DNA of 64,000 nucleotides, from assembly GCA_964387075.1 (NCBI GenBank), contig CAYLVB010000002.1, forward strand, positions 434,001 to 498,000, in the 5' to 3' direction. Under the pieces are notes generated by a model. It had not been told where the DNA came from. It made no database searches and worked only from the letters and a program-made list of their open reading frames with translations. Positions within the stretch are counted from its first letter, which is position 1, and each line of letters begins with the position of its first letter. The translations under genes and the position numbers were made by a program. Source of the stretch: PALSA-968 sp964387075. Lineage in GTDB: Bacteria > Bacteroidota > Bacteroidia > B-17B0 > Aurantibacillaceae. Shown here piece after piece: positions 17,165 through 25,301 of this stretch.

Positions 17165-17669
17165 ACCAGCCGGAGTACATTAAATAATTATTGGCAATGC
17201 GGTGTACTTCTCCCTCGAGTAATTTCTGATCAATGTTCTTTACTTTTTTTGCAGGCACCCCTGCCCATATACTTCCCGCTTCCACATGTGTATTTTCTGT
17301 TAGTACAGCCCCAGCCGCGATGATGCAATTGCTTTCTATCACGCAATTGTCCATCACAATGGCGCCCATGCCTATCAATACATTATCATGCACGGTGCAG
17401 CCATGTACAATGGCGTTGTGGCCGATGGAAACGTTATTGCCTAAATTTGTTTTGGTCTTTTGATACGTGCAGTGTATTACGGCCCCATCCTGGATGTTCA
17501 CTTTATTGCCGATGCGGATCGAGTTCACATCTCCGCGCACCACTGCGTTGAACCACACGCTGCAATCATCGCCCATCACTACATCACCCACTACGGTGCA
17601 GTTCTCGGCCAGGTAGCAGTTCTTGCCGAATTGAGGGTCAATACCATTTACGGGTTTTAATAATGCCAT
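17157..17669 (-). CDS. Gamma-carbonic anhydrase family hexapeptide protein (YrdA/PaaY-like)
   Basis: 170 residues forming a left-handed beta helix. Hexapeptide turns run through most of the chain (CTVVGDVVMGDDCSVWFNAVVRGDV and on). The three zinc-ligand histidines are in place: AVIHCT, then VSIGHNAIVHGC. Many members of this family have weak or no carbonic anhydrase activity, so the reaction is not assured. The start overlaps the trhO stop by one base (TAATG), so it is translated from the trhO message. Confidence 0.9.
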   Translation of the reverse strand: MALLKPVNGIDPQFGKNCYLAENCTVVGDVVMGDDCSVWFNAVVRGDVNSIRIGNKVNIQDGAVIHCTYQKTKTNLGNNVSIGHNAIVHGCTVHDNVLIGMGAIVMDNCVIESNCIIAAGAVLTENTHVEAGSIWAGVPAKKVKNIDQKLLEGEVHRIANNYLMYSGWFK

Positions 17670-18724
17670 TATTTATTCTTTAAAATGTCTTTTAGATTCG
17701 GCCGCAAACGGCTTTTATAAACAGCCAGTGTTTCTTTTTCAGTTTTAACCTTTCCTTTACGCAACTTTCTTTGTTCCTCAACCGGTAAGGCCGCGATGTC
17801 CATACAAGCGGGTGTACAGCAGCCATTCATTTTCTCTTCACAGGCTTCACACTGAATGAAAAGTAAATGACAATCATCGTTCTTGCAATTCACATGTCGG
17901 TCGCAGGCCGCGCCACATTGGTGGCATTCGGCAATGATATCATCGGTGATCCTTTCTCCCACGCGCTCATCAAAAACGAAGTTCTTCCCAATGAACTTGC
18001 TCTTCAATCCCTGTTCTTTGATCTCATGCGCGTACTGAATAATGCCGCCTTTCAAATGAAACACATGCTTAAAACCTTTGTGCTTGAAATAGGCACTTGC
18101 CTTCTCGCAACGTATGCCTCCGGTGCAATACATCAAAACATTCTTGTCTTCCTGCCCTTTTAAATGATCAATGACCTGCGGAAGCTCTTCCTTGAAGGTG
18201 TCAGCGTCAGGACAAAACGCGTTCTCAAACCTTCCTACTTCGCTCTCGTAATGATTACGCATGTCAACCACGATAGTTCCGGGTTTGGCCATGTACTCGT
18301 TGAATTCTTTGGCGTTAAGGTATTTTCCTGTATCAGAAGGATCGAAGGTGGGGTCATCTATGCCATCAGCCACAATCTTGTTGCGCACTTTGATGATCAG
18401 TTTGTAAAATGATTTTCCGTTGTCTTCTACTGCAAATTTAAAAGGCACATCTGTAAAAAAAGGAATGGCGTAAAGTTGCTTCACAAATTCATTCCAATTC
18501 TGTTCCGGTACGCTCATTTGAGCATTGATACCTTCGTAAGAAAGATAGACCCTGCCAAAAGCTTTTAAAGCGTCCCACTGTATGTACAGTTCATTCCGCA
18601 GCTTATGAGGATCTTCAATTTTTACGTAACGATAAAAGGAAAGGGTCTTACGTTTAAATGTTTCGGCGTACAGGAGCTTCTTGAGCTCGTTCTTGTGTAA
18701 ACGGTTTCTTAATTCTTTTGCCAT
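17669..18724 (-). CDS. trhO: tRNA uridine(34) hydroxylase TrhO (rhodanese domain)
   Basis: 351 residues of the UPF0176/YceA family, which makes 5-hydroxyuridine at the wobble position of tRNA. The N-terminal acylphosphatase-like domain (FYRYVKIEDPHKLRNELY) precedes a rhodanese domain with the active-site loop MYCTGGIRCEKA and intact catalytic cysteine. A cysteine-rich tail (ECHQCGAACDRHVNCKND, then CEACEEKMNGCCTPAC) probably binds zinc. A -7 box lies about 90 bases upstream, giving a long leader that contains a 12-bp hairpin. Confidence 0.92.
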   Translation of the reverse strand: MAKELRNRLHKNELKKLLYAETFKRKTLSFYRYVKIEDPHKLRNELYIQWDALKAFGRVYLSYEGINAQMSVPEQNWNEFVKQLYAIPFFTDVPFKFAVEDNGKSFYKLIIKVRNKIVADGIDDPTFDPSDTGKYLNAKEFNEYMAKPGTIVVDMRNHYESEVGRFENAFCPDADTFKEELPQVIDHLKGQEDKNVLMYCTGGIRCEKASAYFKHKGFKHVFHLKGGIIQYAHEIKEQGLKSKFIGKNFVFDERVGERITDDIIAECHQCGAACDRHVNCKNDDCHLLFIQCEACEEKMNGCCTPACMDIAALPVEEQRKLRKGKVKTEKETLAVYKSRLRPNLKDILKNK

Positions 18725-18773
18725 GATGGGTAGTATAAATGCACGTTATACACCTTAATTTTCAATATCAGGG

Positions 18774-18802
18774 TATAATAGCGAGCCAGCCTCGCTATTA
18801 TA
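18774..18802 (-). repeat. Perfect 12-bp hairpin in the trhO leader
   Basis: TATAATAGCGAG, a 5-base loop, then its exact complement. With one bulge the stem extends by a further 4 pairs (GGTA/TACC). There is no T-run on the minus strand, so it is a poor intrinsic terminator for polX. It lies between the trhO -7 box and the trhO ATG. Confidence 0.7.
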
Positions 18803-18812
18803 GTACCGGATG

Positions 18813-18820
18813 CAAAGATA
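18813..18820 (-). promoter_or_regulatory. trhO: -7 box for trhO
   Basis: Reads TATCTTTG on the minus strand, 88 bases before the trhO start and just past the polX stop. It implies a leader of about 84 bases. Confidence 0.5.
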
Positions 18821-18839
18821 AGAAATTTTGAGAGGAGAA

Positions 18840-20444
18840 TTAATCCTTTTTGCTTCGTTTTTGAGAGAGAAATTTCTCAATTTCCGCGAGGTTTAGGGCA
18901 TTAAAGCAGGCATTACGCGTAAGCAAACCTTTTCGGGCCACGGCCACGCCAAAACGCATATCATGGAAGCCGTGCTTTTCATGCGCGTCGGGATTAATGG
19001 AGACCATAACGCCTTTCTCCAGGCAATATGGGATCCAGGTCCAGTCGATATCCAAACGATAAGGATGCGAGTTCAGTTCCATCACCACGCCATTGGCGGC
19101 GCAGGCATCGATCACTTTTTTGTGGTTGATCGGGTAGCCGGGGCGGGCAAGCAATAAGCGACCTGTTGGGTGACCAAGAATGGTTGTGTACCGGTTTTCG
19201 ACCGCTTTGATCAGGCGCGCGGTGGCTTTTTCCTCATCCATCTTAAAATGCTGGTGAATGGAAGCTACTACGTAATCAAAGGTTTTTAAAATGTCATGGT
19301 CATAATCCAAAGAACCATCGTAAAGGATATCACATTCTGTGCCCTTCAATATTTTAAAGGGTGCCAGCTTTTTATTCAACTCATCGATCTCGTTGTGTTG
19401 CCTGAAAATATCATCTTCTTTTAATCCGTTGGCGTAAGTAGCGCTTTTCGAGTGATCGGCAATTCCGAAATATTCAAAACCGAGGCTTTTGCAATAGGTG
19501 GCCATCTCTTCGAGCGTGTGCGCCCCATCGCTATATGTACTGTGATTATGTACAATGCCTTTAAGGTGTTTTTCTTCAATAAGCTCAGCCGGGTAATTTT
19601 TTTCGATCCTTTCTTCAAACAGTCCTTCCCTCCATTCAGGAATGAAATATGGTTTGCCCAAGGCTTTGTACACATCTTCTTCAGAAAGGGGGTTCCTGTC
19701 TGTCAAAGAATCAAAACCGATCTTGCGCAAGTGCTCGGGGGTAGAGGAGGTCTTTACCAATTCATAATAAAATTCTTCTTCGGTAGTGAAGATCAGATTC
19801 ACGGGCAGCGGACTTTCAAATTCATTCTCAAACACCTCGTCGGCCGCCACAAGTATCTCTATCTTATCAAGTGTTTGGGCTTTGCGGTAAATATCGCCGG
19901 TGAGGCTGATGTTTGAAACGTATTGCAGCTCTTTCAGTTCATCTACAAATCCTTCGGCCATTTCTTCCACCGTGGCGTAGTGTGCTTTCCCACTGGCCCC
20001 TTGCAGAAACTCAATGCTGCTCTTTACACTTTCCTGGGTCTTTGCGCCAAAACCTTTCAAGGTCACCAATCGGTTCTCATTGCAGGCATATAGCAATTCG
20101 CCAACGCTTTCAATACCCATTTCACGCCAAAGCTGTTTCACTTTCTTGGGCCCTAATCCCTTTACGCTCAGCATTTCGATCACGCCGACAGGAGTTTTTG
20201 ACAATAAGCACTGCAGTTCGGCGGAGGTGTCTTTTTGCGCGATCTCCACAACGGTCTTGGCGATACTTTTTCCCACGCCGTTTATCCCGGCCAGGCTTTC
20301 TTCGGTTATTTCGCTGACATGCTCTTTAGATAAGCGAAAGGCAGCGTTGGCCAATGAACGGATCTTAAAGGGATTGCCGTCATGCAATTCCATCACTTTA
20401 GAAGTGAGCATCAATACATCTGCGATATCACTGAGGTTATTCAT
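18840..20444 (-). CDS. PolX-family HhH/PHP protein with degenerate polymerase site
   Basis: 534 residues. Residues about 1-140 carry the HhH motifs of PolX (LAGINGVGKSIAKTV, LSVKGLGPKKVKQLW, VTLKGFGAKTQES). The nucleotidyltransferase part is eroded: where PolX has a Gly-Ser-Arg-Arg loop and an Asp-x-Asp pair, this reads TGDIYRKAQTLDKIEILVA, and the third aspartate region reads PVNLIF. The C-terminal PHP domain looks intact: HNHSTYSDG, GIADHS, KGTECDI, ASIHQH, LGHPTGR and NPDAHE. So it is more likely a PHP nuclease than a polymerase. Its start overlaps the end of ispD by 8 bases. Confidence 0.88.
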   Translation of the reverse strand: MNNLSDIADVLMLTSKVMELHDGNPFKIRSLANAAFRLSKEHVSEITEESLAGINGVGKSIAKTVVEIAQKDTSAELQCLLSKTPVGVIEMLSVKGLGPKKVKQLWREMGIESVGELLYACNENRLVTLKGFGAKTQESVKSSIEFLQGASGKAHYATVEEMAEGFVDELKELQYVSNISLTGDIYRKAQTLDKIEILVAADEVFENEFESPLPVNLIFTTEEEFYYELVKTSSTPEHLRKIGFDSLTDRNPLSEEDVYKALGKPYFIPEWREGLFEERIEKNYPAELIEEKHLKGIVHNHSTYSDGAHTLEEMATYCKSLGFEYFGIADHSKSATYANGLKEDDIFRQHNEIDELNKKLAPFKILKGTECDILYDGSLDYDHDILKTFDYVVASIHQHFKMDEEKATARLIKAVENRYTTILGHPTGRLLLARPGYPINHKKVIDACAANGVVMELNSHPYRLDIDWTWIPYCLEKGVMVSINPDAHEKHGFHDMRFGVAVARKGLLTRNACFNALNLAEIEKFLSQKRSKKD

Positions 20445-21099
20445 TCAGAAGCGCAGCCGCAAGCACGAGGTCTTGTGGATAGGTGATCTTGATGTTCTCT
20501 ATGTTTCCCTGCGTAAGCTGTATCTTATTCCCGGCGGCCTCCACAACGGTAGCGTCGTCGGTGAACTCGCTCACGTAATTTTGGTCATAAGCGGCCAGCA
20601 GGATCTCCTTTTTAAAACACTGGGGAGTTTGCACGATGCGGTAATCCTTTCGATTCACCGCGTTACTGCCAATTGAATCGACCTGCCGCAACGATTCAGT
20701 GATCTCAACAGCAGGTATGGCGGCACCGGATTTATCGGCAGCGCTAAAAGTATTTTGTATGGTTTGCAAACTTACCAGGGGTCTTGCGGCATCGTGTACG
20801 GCGACCACGCTCACGCCGGGCTTTATTTTTTCCAAAGCATTTTTTACGGAGTGAAAACGGGTCTCGCCGCCGTTCACTACTGCCACTTCCGGCAATTTGA
20901 AATTCCGGCAAATGGTCTCAAATTCCATGGCATACTCCGGTCGCAGTGCTATAATGATCTCGATGGCCGGATCGAACTGGAGGAATTTTTCCAGGGCATA
21001 AACCATCACCGGCTTACCATGCAGCAAAGCAAACTGCTTGGGATTCTCACTCTGCATGCGACTCCCTGTTCCCCCGGCCACTATGATCACACAATTCAT
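20437..21099 (-). CDS. ispD: 2-C-methyl-D-erythritol 4-phosphate cytidylyltransferase
   Basis: Third enzyme of the MEP route to isoprenoids: CTP plus MEP gives CDP-ME. 220 residues, typical. The CTP-binding N-terminus IIVAGGTGSRMQSENPKQF with its Arg and Lys, AVHDAARPLV, and TPQCFKKEILLAAY are all present, as is FTDDATVVEAAG near the end. It is coupled to the downstream PolX-family gene by an 8-base overlap. No clear -7 box lies upstream. Confidence 0.95.
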   Translation of the reverse strand: MNCVIIVAGGTGSRMQSENPKQFALLHGKPVMVYALEKFLQFDPAIEIIIALRPEYAMEFETICRNFKLPEVAVVNGGETRFHSVKNALEKIKPGVSVVAVHDAARPLVSLQTIQNTFSAADKSGAAIPAVEITESLRQVDSIGSNAVNRKDYRIVQTPQCFKKEILLAAYDQNYVSEFTDDATVVEAAGNKIQLTQGNIENIKITYPQDLVLAAALLNE

Positions 21100-21222
21100 T
21101 TACGATTGGGGTATTGATGATTTATTTATTTGCAGTATGCACATTGACAATCCGGGTTAGCATTTTTTTTACTCTTTTATCTATCAATTATAATATCGAA
21201 AATAATAAGATCGTAAATCCAT

Positions 21223-23256
21223 CTACACTTTTATGCCCATTACCAAAACATCATCCACCTGTTCCAGATCCTTTTTCCATTCGGCAAAAAGTTTTTGCAG
21301 TACCGTTCTTTGTTCCGACATGGAAAGATGACAATGTTTTAAAATGGTTTCTTTTAACAGCTTATACTTCATCTTCTTTCCTTTAGGGCCGCCAAACTGG
21401 TCGGCAAAGCCATCGCTGAACATATAGATGCAATCGCCTTTTTTTAATTGATAGTTTTTCAATGTAAAAGGTGTTTCGTCGCGCGGCGATTTGCCAACCG
21501 GCATCTTATCCGGCTTTAGCTCTGTTAATTTAAACCCGGGCGACATCATGAATTTTCCATTTGCATCTTGCTTCAATCCTCCCTCGGGTGGGCGAATGAT
21601 CCAAACGGGGTTGTTGGCGGCGGCTATCATTGCCGAGGTTGAGGCGGTGTCGATACAGCAGAAAGAGCAGTCCATGCCGTCTTTTGTCTCAGCGCTTCCC
21701 TGTTGGTTCAGGGAAAGGATGATCTCTTTACGGAGTTCGTTCAGCACGAGGTCTGGCGAAGAGATCTTTTTCTCGATCACGATCTCGTTCAGGAAATTAA
21801 TTCCCAATAGGCTCATGAATGCCCCGGGTACACCATGTCCGGTACAATCGGCGCACATGAAATACATTTTATGATCCTGGTGGTAGGCCCAGTAAAAATC
21901 CCCGCTTACAATATCCTTCGGTTGGTTGATGATAAAGAACTCAGGAATGAACCGTTTGATATAATGCTCGGAGGTTAGCAGCGCGTTCTGTATGCGGCTG
22001 GCATAAAGAATGCTGTCGGTAATGGCCTGGTTCTTCTCCAGCAATTGATTTCTTTGGCGGTGAACCTCGTTGTTAAGCGAAACAAGTTTTTTGTTGGCCC
22101 TGCGTTTATTGGCAAAAGCGTAAATTACAAAGCTAAGCGCAAGCAGGAGAACGATGCCTCCGTAAAAAAAAGCTTTGATGAGGATATCGTCTTGCTTTAT
22201 TTTTTCCTCGTTCAGTTTTTTATCCTTGTTCAGCAGCTCGATCTCTTTTTGTTTTTTTTCGGCCTCGAACTTCGCTTCCATGAATTTGATGGAATGCTCA
22301 TTCTCCGAATTGATGAGGCTGTCCTTCATGCCGGTGAACAACTTATAATATTCAAGCGCTTTTGCAGTATTTCCCTGCATCTCGTAGATCTTGGCTAAAG
22401 CGGAGTAAGCGTTCTTTTCAAATTCCTTCACGCCGATCTCTTTGCTGTACTGCAGGGACTTGTTTACCTGTGCCAGCGCGGCGGGAAAATTCTTCATCTT
22501 GGCTTCTATTAACCCTTTCATGATATAATGCTCAACGAGATAATATTTTTCTGTAGAATCAATACAGGCTACAGCGCGGTTCACGAACCAAACGGCCATC
22601 TTCATATTGCCCTGGTCAGAATAGCAACTCGCAATATTGTTATAGGCTGAGGATTTTTGCAGGGAATCAATATGGGGTTGTCGCAATGCTTCGTAAAAGA
22701 AATACAGGGCAGAGTCGTTCATGTTCAATTGATGATAGGTGCTGCCGGTATTAAGGAGGGCAGAAATGTAACCACTTCCTTTCAGCGCTTTGAAATAGGA
22801 ATAATCTTTGTAATAAGCATGTAATGCTTTCCGGTATTCGCCACGGCGTGTATACACAATGCCGAGGTTCCCCGCCGCGATCGCCTCCCCTTTTTTGTCA
22901 TTTATGGAAGAATAAATATTCATTGACTGGAGCAGGTAGTCGGTTGCCATCGGATAATTGCCCAGGTCCATATAAATGGTGCCGGCCACGTTAATGGCAT
23001 GAGCCAATTCATTTTTCAGGTTGTTTTTTCGCGCGATATCGATGGCCTGCTCGGCATACTTCAATCCTTCCTCGAGATCGTGATAGCTCACATCCCATCC
23101 CAGCTGGGCGAGCGCGGTGGCTCTTTTTTTCACAGGTATAGCGGTATCTTTTAAGAAGATCCTAAGGCTGTCGATCCTTTTTTTATCCTGCGCAACGGAT
23201 AGGAGCCCCGTTAAAAAAAAGGCAAGCAGCAACGATATCTTCAGGGTGTACCTCAC
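21223..23256 (-). CDS. TPR sensor with SpoIIE-type PP2C phosphatase domain
   Basis: 677 residues. A signal peptide (ISLLLAFFLTGLLSVAQ) is followed by about six TPR repeats (residues about 40-330, e.g. ATDYLLQSMNIYSSINDKKG), a coiled coil rich in K and E, one membrane segment near 365 (GGIVLLLALSFVIYAF), a second helical linker, and a C-terminal SpoIIE phosphatase: DIVSGDFYWAY, MYFMCADCTGHGVPGAFMS, GDCIYMFSDGFADQFGG. The metal-binding aspartates are present. It probably reads an outside signal and dephosphorylates an anti-sigma antagonist. It begins with GTG. The gene at 58324 is a paralogue cut off before the phosphatase. Confidence 0.9.
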   Translation of the reverse strand: MRYTLKISLLLAFFLTGLLSVAQDKKRIDSLRIFLKDTAIPVKKRATALAQLGWDVSYHDLEEGLKYAEQAIDIARKNNLKNELAHAINVAGTIYMDLGNYPMATDYLLQSMNIYSSINDKKGEAIAAGNLGIVYTRRGEYRKALHAYYKDYSYFKALKGSGYISALLNTGSTYHQLNMNDSALYFFYEALRQPHIDSLQKSSAYNNIASCYSDQGNMKMAVWFVNRAVACIDSTEKYYLVEHYIMKGLIEAKMKNFPAALAQVNKSLQYSKEIGVKEFEKNAYSALAKIYEMQGNTAKALEYYKLFTGMKDSLINSENEHSIKFMEAKFEAEKKQKEIELLNKDKKLNEEKIKQDDILIKAFFYGGIVLLLALSFVIYAFANKRRANKKLVSLNNEVHRQRNQLLEKNQAITDSILYASRIQNALLTSEHYIKRFIPEFFIINQPKDIVSGDFYWAYHQDHKMYFMCADCTGHGVPGAFMSLLGINFLNEIVIEKKISSPDLVLNELRKEIILSLNQQGSAETKDGMDCSFCCIDTASTSAMIAAANNPVWIIRPPEGGLKQDANGKFMMSPGFKLTELKPDKMPVGKSPRDETPFTLKNYQLKKGDCIYMFSDGFADQFGGPKGKKMKYKLLKETILKHCHLSMSEQRTVLQKLFAEWKKDLEQVDDVLVMGIKV

Positions 23257-23272
23257 GGGATTAAATGCATTT

Positions 23273-23280
23273 CAAAGATA
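23273..23280 (-). promoter_or_regulatory. -7 box for the TPR-SpoIIE gene
   Basis: Reads TATCTTTG on the minus strand, 16 bases before the GTG start at 23256. Confidence 0.45.
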
Positions 23281-23305
23281 AGATTTAATTGCTAAAACAG
23301 CCAGC

Positions 23306-24133
23306 CTAACCGGCATGATACTTCTTATTCACGTAAGATGAAACGAAGATGCTTACTTCATAAAGCAGGTAGAGCGGAATGAACACGGCCAGCTGCGTGG
23401 GAATATCTGAAGTGGGCGTGATAAATGCGGAAAGTACAAGGATCACCACCACGGCATGACGGCGGTACTTGCGCATGAAGGCGGGCGTCATCAATCCCAT
23501 GCGACTCAAAAAATAAACCACCACGGGCATTTCAAAGACCAAACCAAAGGCAAGTGTAAGTGTGGTGAGATTGGAAACGTAGGAATCGAAAGAAATGAGG
23601 TTGTTCACATCCTTGCTCACCTGGTAAGGCGCCAAAAAATTCCACGTAAGCGGAAAGATCAAAAAATAACTGAAACAGACACCCATGAGAAAAAGAAGGG
23701 TGGATACCAATACAAATCCTTTTACCGGTTTTGTCTCCGTGTTCTTAAGAGCCGGTTTGATGAAACGCCACAATTCCCACAACACGTAAGGCATACCAAG
23801 GATCAGTCCACCAATAAAGGATACCCACAAATGCATGGTGAACTGCCCCGCCAGGTCGGTATTGATGAGTTCCTGTCCGGCAACCGTGATGCAGGCGGAG
23901 TTATCGCCAAGGAATTTTTGCCCGAGCTTGCAAATGAACTTATACGTGATGAAATCCTGGTGGCGCGGGCCAAAGATTATTTTTCCGAATAATATATCGT
24001 TGAAGAAGAAAAGCAGGAAACCCAGGCAGATCACTACAATGACGCTGCGCACGATATGCCACCTGAGCGCTTCGATGTGCGCGAAGAAGGGCATCTCTGA
24101 ACTTTCGGTCTTATCTCTTCCAAAAAGGGCCAT
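23306..24133 (-). CDS. tatC: Sec-independent protein translocase TatC
   Basis: Inner-membrane receptor for twin-arginine signal peptides. 275 residues from the ATG at 24133 (MALFGRDKTESSEMPFF); a longer frame to 24208 runs through the promoter and is rejected. The family opening MPFFAHIEALRWHIVRS, the loop MPYVLWELWRFIKPAL and FEMPVVVYFLSRMGLMTP are clear, with six hydrophobic segments. A periplasmic loop between helices 1 and 2 is long and has two cysteines (FICKLGQ, SACITV). tatA is not in the window. Confidence 0.95.
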   Translation of the reverse strand: MALFGRDKTESSEMPFFAHIEALRWHIVRSVIVVICLGFLLFFFNDILFGKIIFGPRHQDFITYKFICKLGQKFLGDNSACITVAGQELINTDLAGQFTMHLWVSFIGGLILGMPYVLWELWRFIKPALKNTETKPVKGFVLVSTLLFLMGVCFSYFLIFPLTWNFLAPYQVSKDVNNLISFDSYVSNLTTLTLAFGLVFEMPVVVYFLSRMGLMTPAFMRKYRRHAVVVILVLSAFITPTSDIPTQLAVFIPLYLLYEVSIFVSSYVNKKYHAG

Positions 24134-24141
24134 GTGGGGGG

Positions 24142-24173
24142 CAAAAGTACGAAAATGGCCATGATTCCTTAAA
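24142..24173 (-). promoter_or_regulatory. tatC: Near-consensus promoter of tatC with very short leader
   Basis: On the minus strand: TTTA at 24173-24170, 20 bases, TACTTTTG at 24149-24142, then only 8 bases to the ATG. One base of the -33 element is off consensus (TTTA for TTTG). Confidence 0.6.
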
Positions 24174-24261
24174 TAAAACAATCGCGGCATCATGGCTATT
24201 CCATACATACTACACGAACAAAAAAAGGGGCATAAAATGGAAGCCCATAATTAGTAATTTT

Positions 24262-24741
24262 ATGCCGGTGGAAGAAAAGCACAGAACATATACCGCATTG
24301 CAGGCCAAGGCAAAGATAGAAGATTGGTGTGCCTACCAGGAGCGCTGCCAGCAGGAGGTGAGGGATAAGCTATACGATCTTGGCCTTAGAAGCGAGGAAG
24401 TGGAGAACCTAATTTCGCAGCTTATATCCGATAATTTCATCAATGAAGAACGTTTTGCGAAAGCTTACGCGGGCGGCAAGTTCCGCATCAAAAAATGGGG
24501 CCGCATCAAGATCAAAATGGGCCTAAAGGCCAAAAGGCTTTCGGATCATTGCATTCGAAAAGGATTGGCCGAGATCAATGAAAAGGAGTACAGGCTTACC
24601 CTTCAAAAACTACTGGAAAGCAAGGAGCGGACGCTTTCAGAAAAGAACCCTATACGCCGCAAATACAAATTGCTTCGCTACGCAGCCTCAAAGGGTTACG
24701 AGCAGGAACTCGTCATGGAAGCCCTTAACGGGGACCTTTAG
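24262..24741 (+). CDS. recX: Regulatory protein RecX
   Basis: Small helical modulator of RecA filaments, 159 residues. It has the RecX triple-helix pattern: CAYQERCQQEVRDKLYDLGL, LISDNFINEERFAKAYAGGKFRIKKWG, KMGLKAKRLSDHCIRKGL. It sits 128 bases from divergent tatC. An AT-rich stretch (TAGTAATTTT) directly abuts the ATG at 24262, but no clean -7 box can be called. Confidence 0.9.
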   Translation: MPVEEKHRTYTALQAKAKIEDWCAYQERCQQEVRDKLYDLGLRSEEVENLISQLISDNFINEERFAKAYAGGKFRIKKWGRIKIKMGLKAKRLSDHCIRKGLAEINEKEYRLTLQKLLESKERTLSEKNPIRRKYKLLRYAASKGYEQELVMEALNGDL

Positions 24742-24756
24742 ATCCGTTAAAATTGG

Positions 24757-24764
24757 TATATTTG
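24757..24764 (+). promoter_or_regulatory. ndk: -7 box for ndk
   Basis: TATATTTG matches TAnnTTTG, 52 bases before the ndk ATG and just past the recX stop; the -33 region is weak. Confidence 0.5.
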
Positions 24765-24816
24765 TCCCCAAAAACCAAAAAACGGGACTCCTTCGGAGCA
24801 CCCCAAAAGAAAAATT

Positions 24817-25236
24817 ATGGCAACAAACATCACTTTTACAATGATCAAACCCGATGCGGTTGAAGCCAACAACATCGGTCCTATATTAGCAATGATGAAC
24901 AAGGCGGGATTTAAGGTCCGCGCTATGAAGTACCTCCGTTTAAGCAGGGAGCAGGCCGGGCAGTTCTACATCATCCACAAAGAGCGTCCTTTTTACGGAG
25001 AGCTTGTTGATTATATGAGCAGCGGCCCGATCGTAGCGGCTGTTTTAGAAAAAGATAACGCAGTGGCGGATTTCCGTAAATTGATCGGAGCTACTGATCC
25101 TACTAAAGCTGAGGAAGGCACTATCCGTCGTATGTTCGCTAAAAGTATCGCGGCCAACGCAGTGCATGGCAGCGACAGCGACGAGAACGCGGCGATAGAA
25201 GGGAGCTTTTTCTTCTCGGGTTTAGAAAGACCTTAA
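24817..25236 (+). CDS. ndk: Nucleoside diphosphate kinase
   Basis: Passes the terminal phosphate from ATP to other NDPs through a phospho-histidine. 139 residues, typical. MIKPDAVEANNIG at the start, RPFYGELVDYMSSGPIVAAVL in the middle and the active-site block NAVHGSDSDENAAIEGSFFF with the catalytic histidine. It has its own -7 box and is closed by a strong bidirectional terminator. Confidence 0.97.
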   Translation: MATNITFTMIKPDAVEANNIGPILAMMNKAGFKVRAMKYLRLSREQAGQFYIIHKERPFYGELVDYMSSGPIVAAVLEKDNAVADFRKLIGATDPTKAEEGTIRRMFAKSIAANAVHGSDSDENAAIEGSFFFSGLERP

Positions 25237-25244
25237 GATATTAA

Positions 25245-25290
25245 TTACAATAAAAAAGCCCTTCAGTAATGAAGGGCTTTTTTATTGTAA
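25245..25290. terminator. Bidirectional terminator between ndk and a T9SS cargo gene
   Basis: A perfect inverted repeat with arms of 21 bases (25245-25265 and 25270-25290) around a 4-base loop. The core GCCCTTCA/TGAAGGGC is flanked by A6 and T6 runs, so it works on both strands. Confidence 0.93.
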
Positions 25291-25301
25291 TATTGGTTGA
25301 T

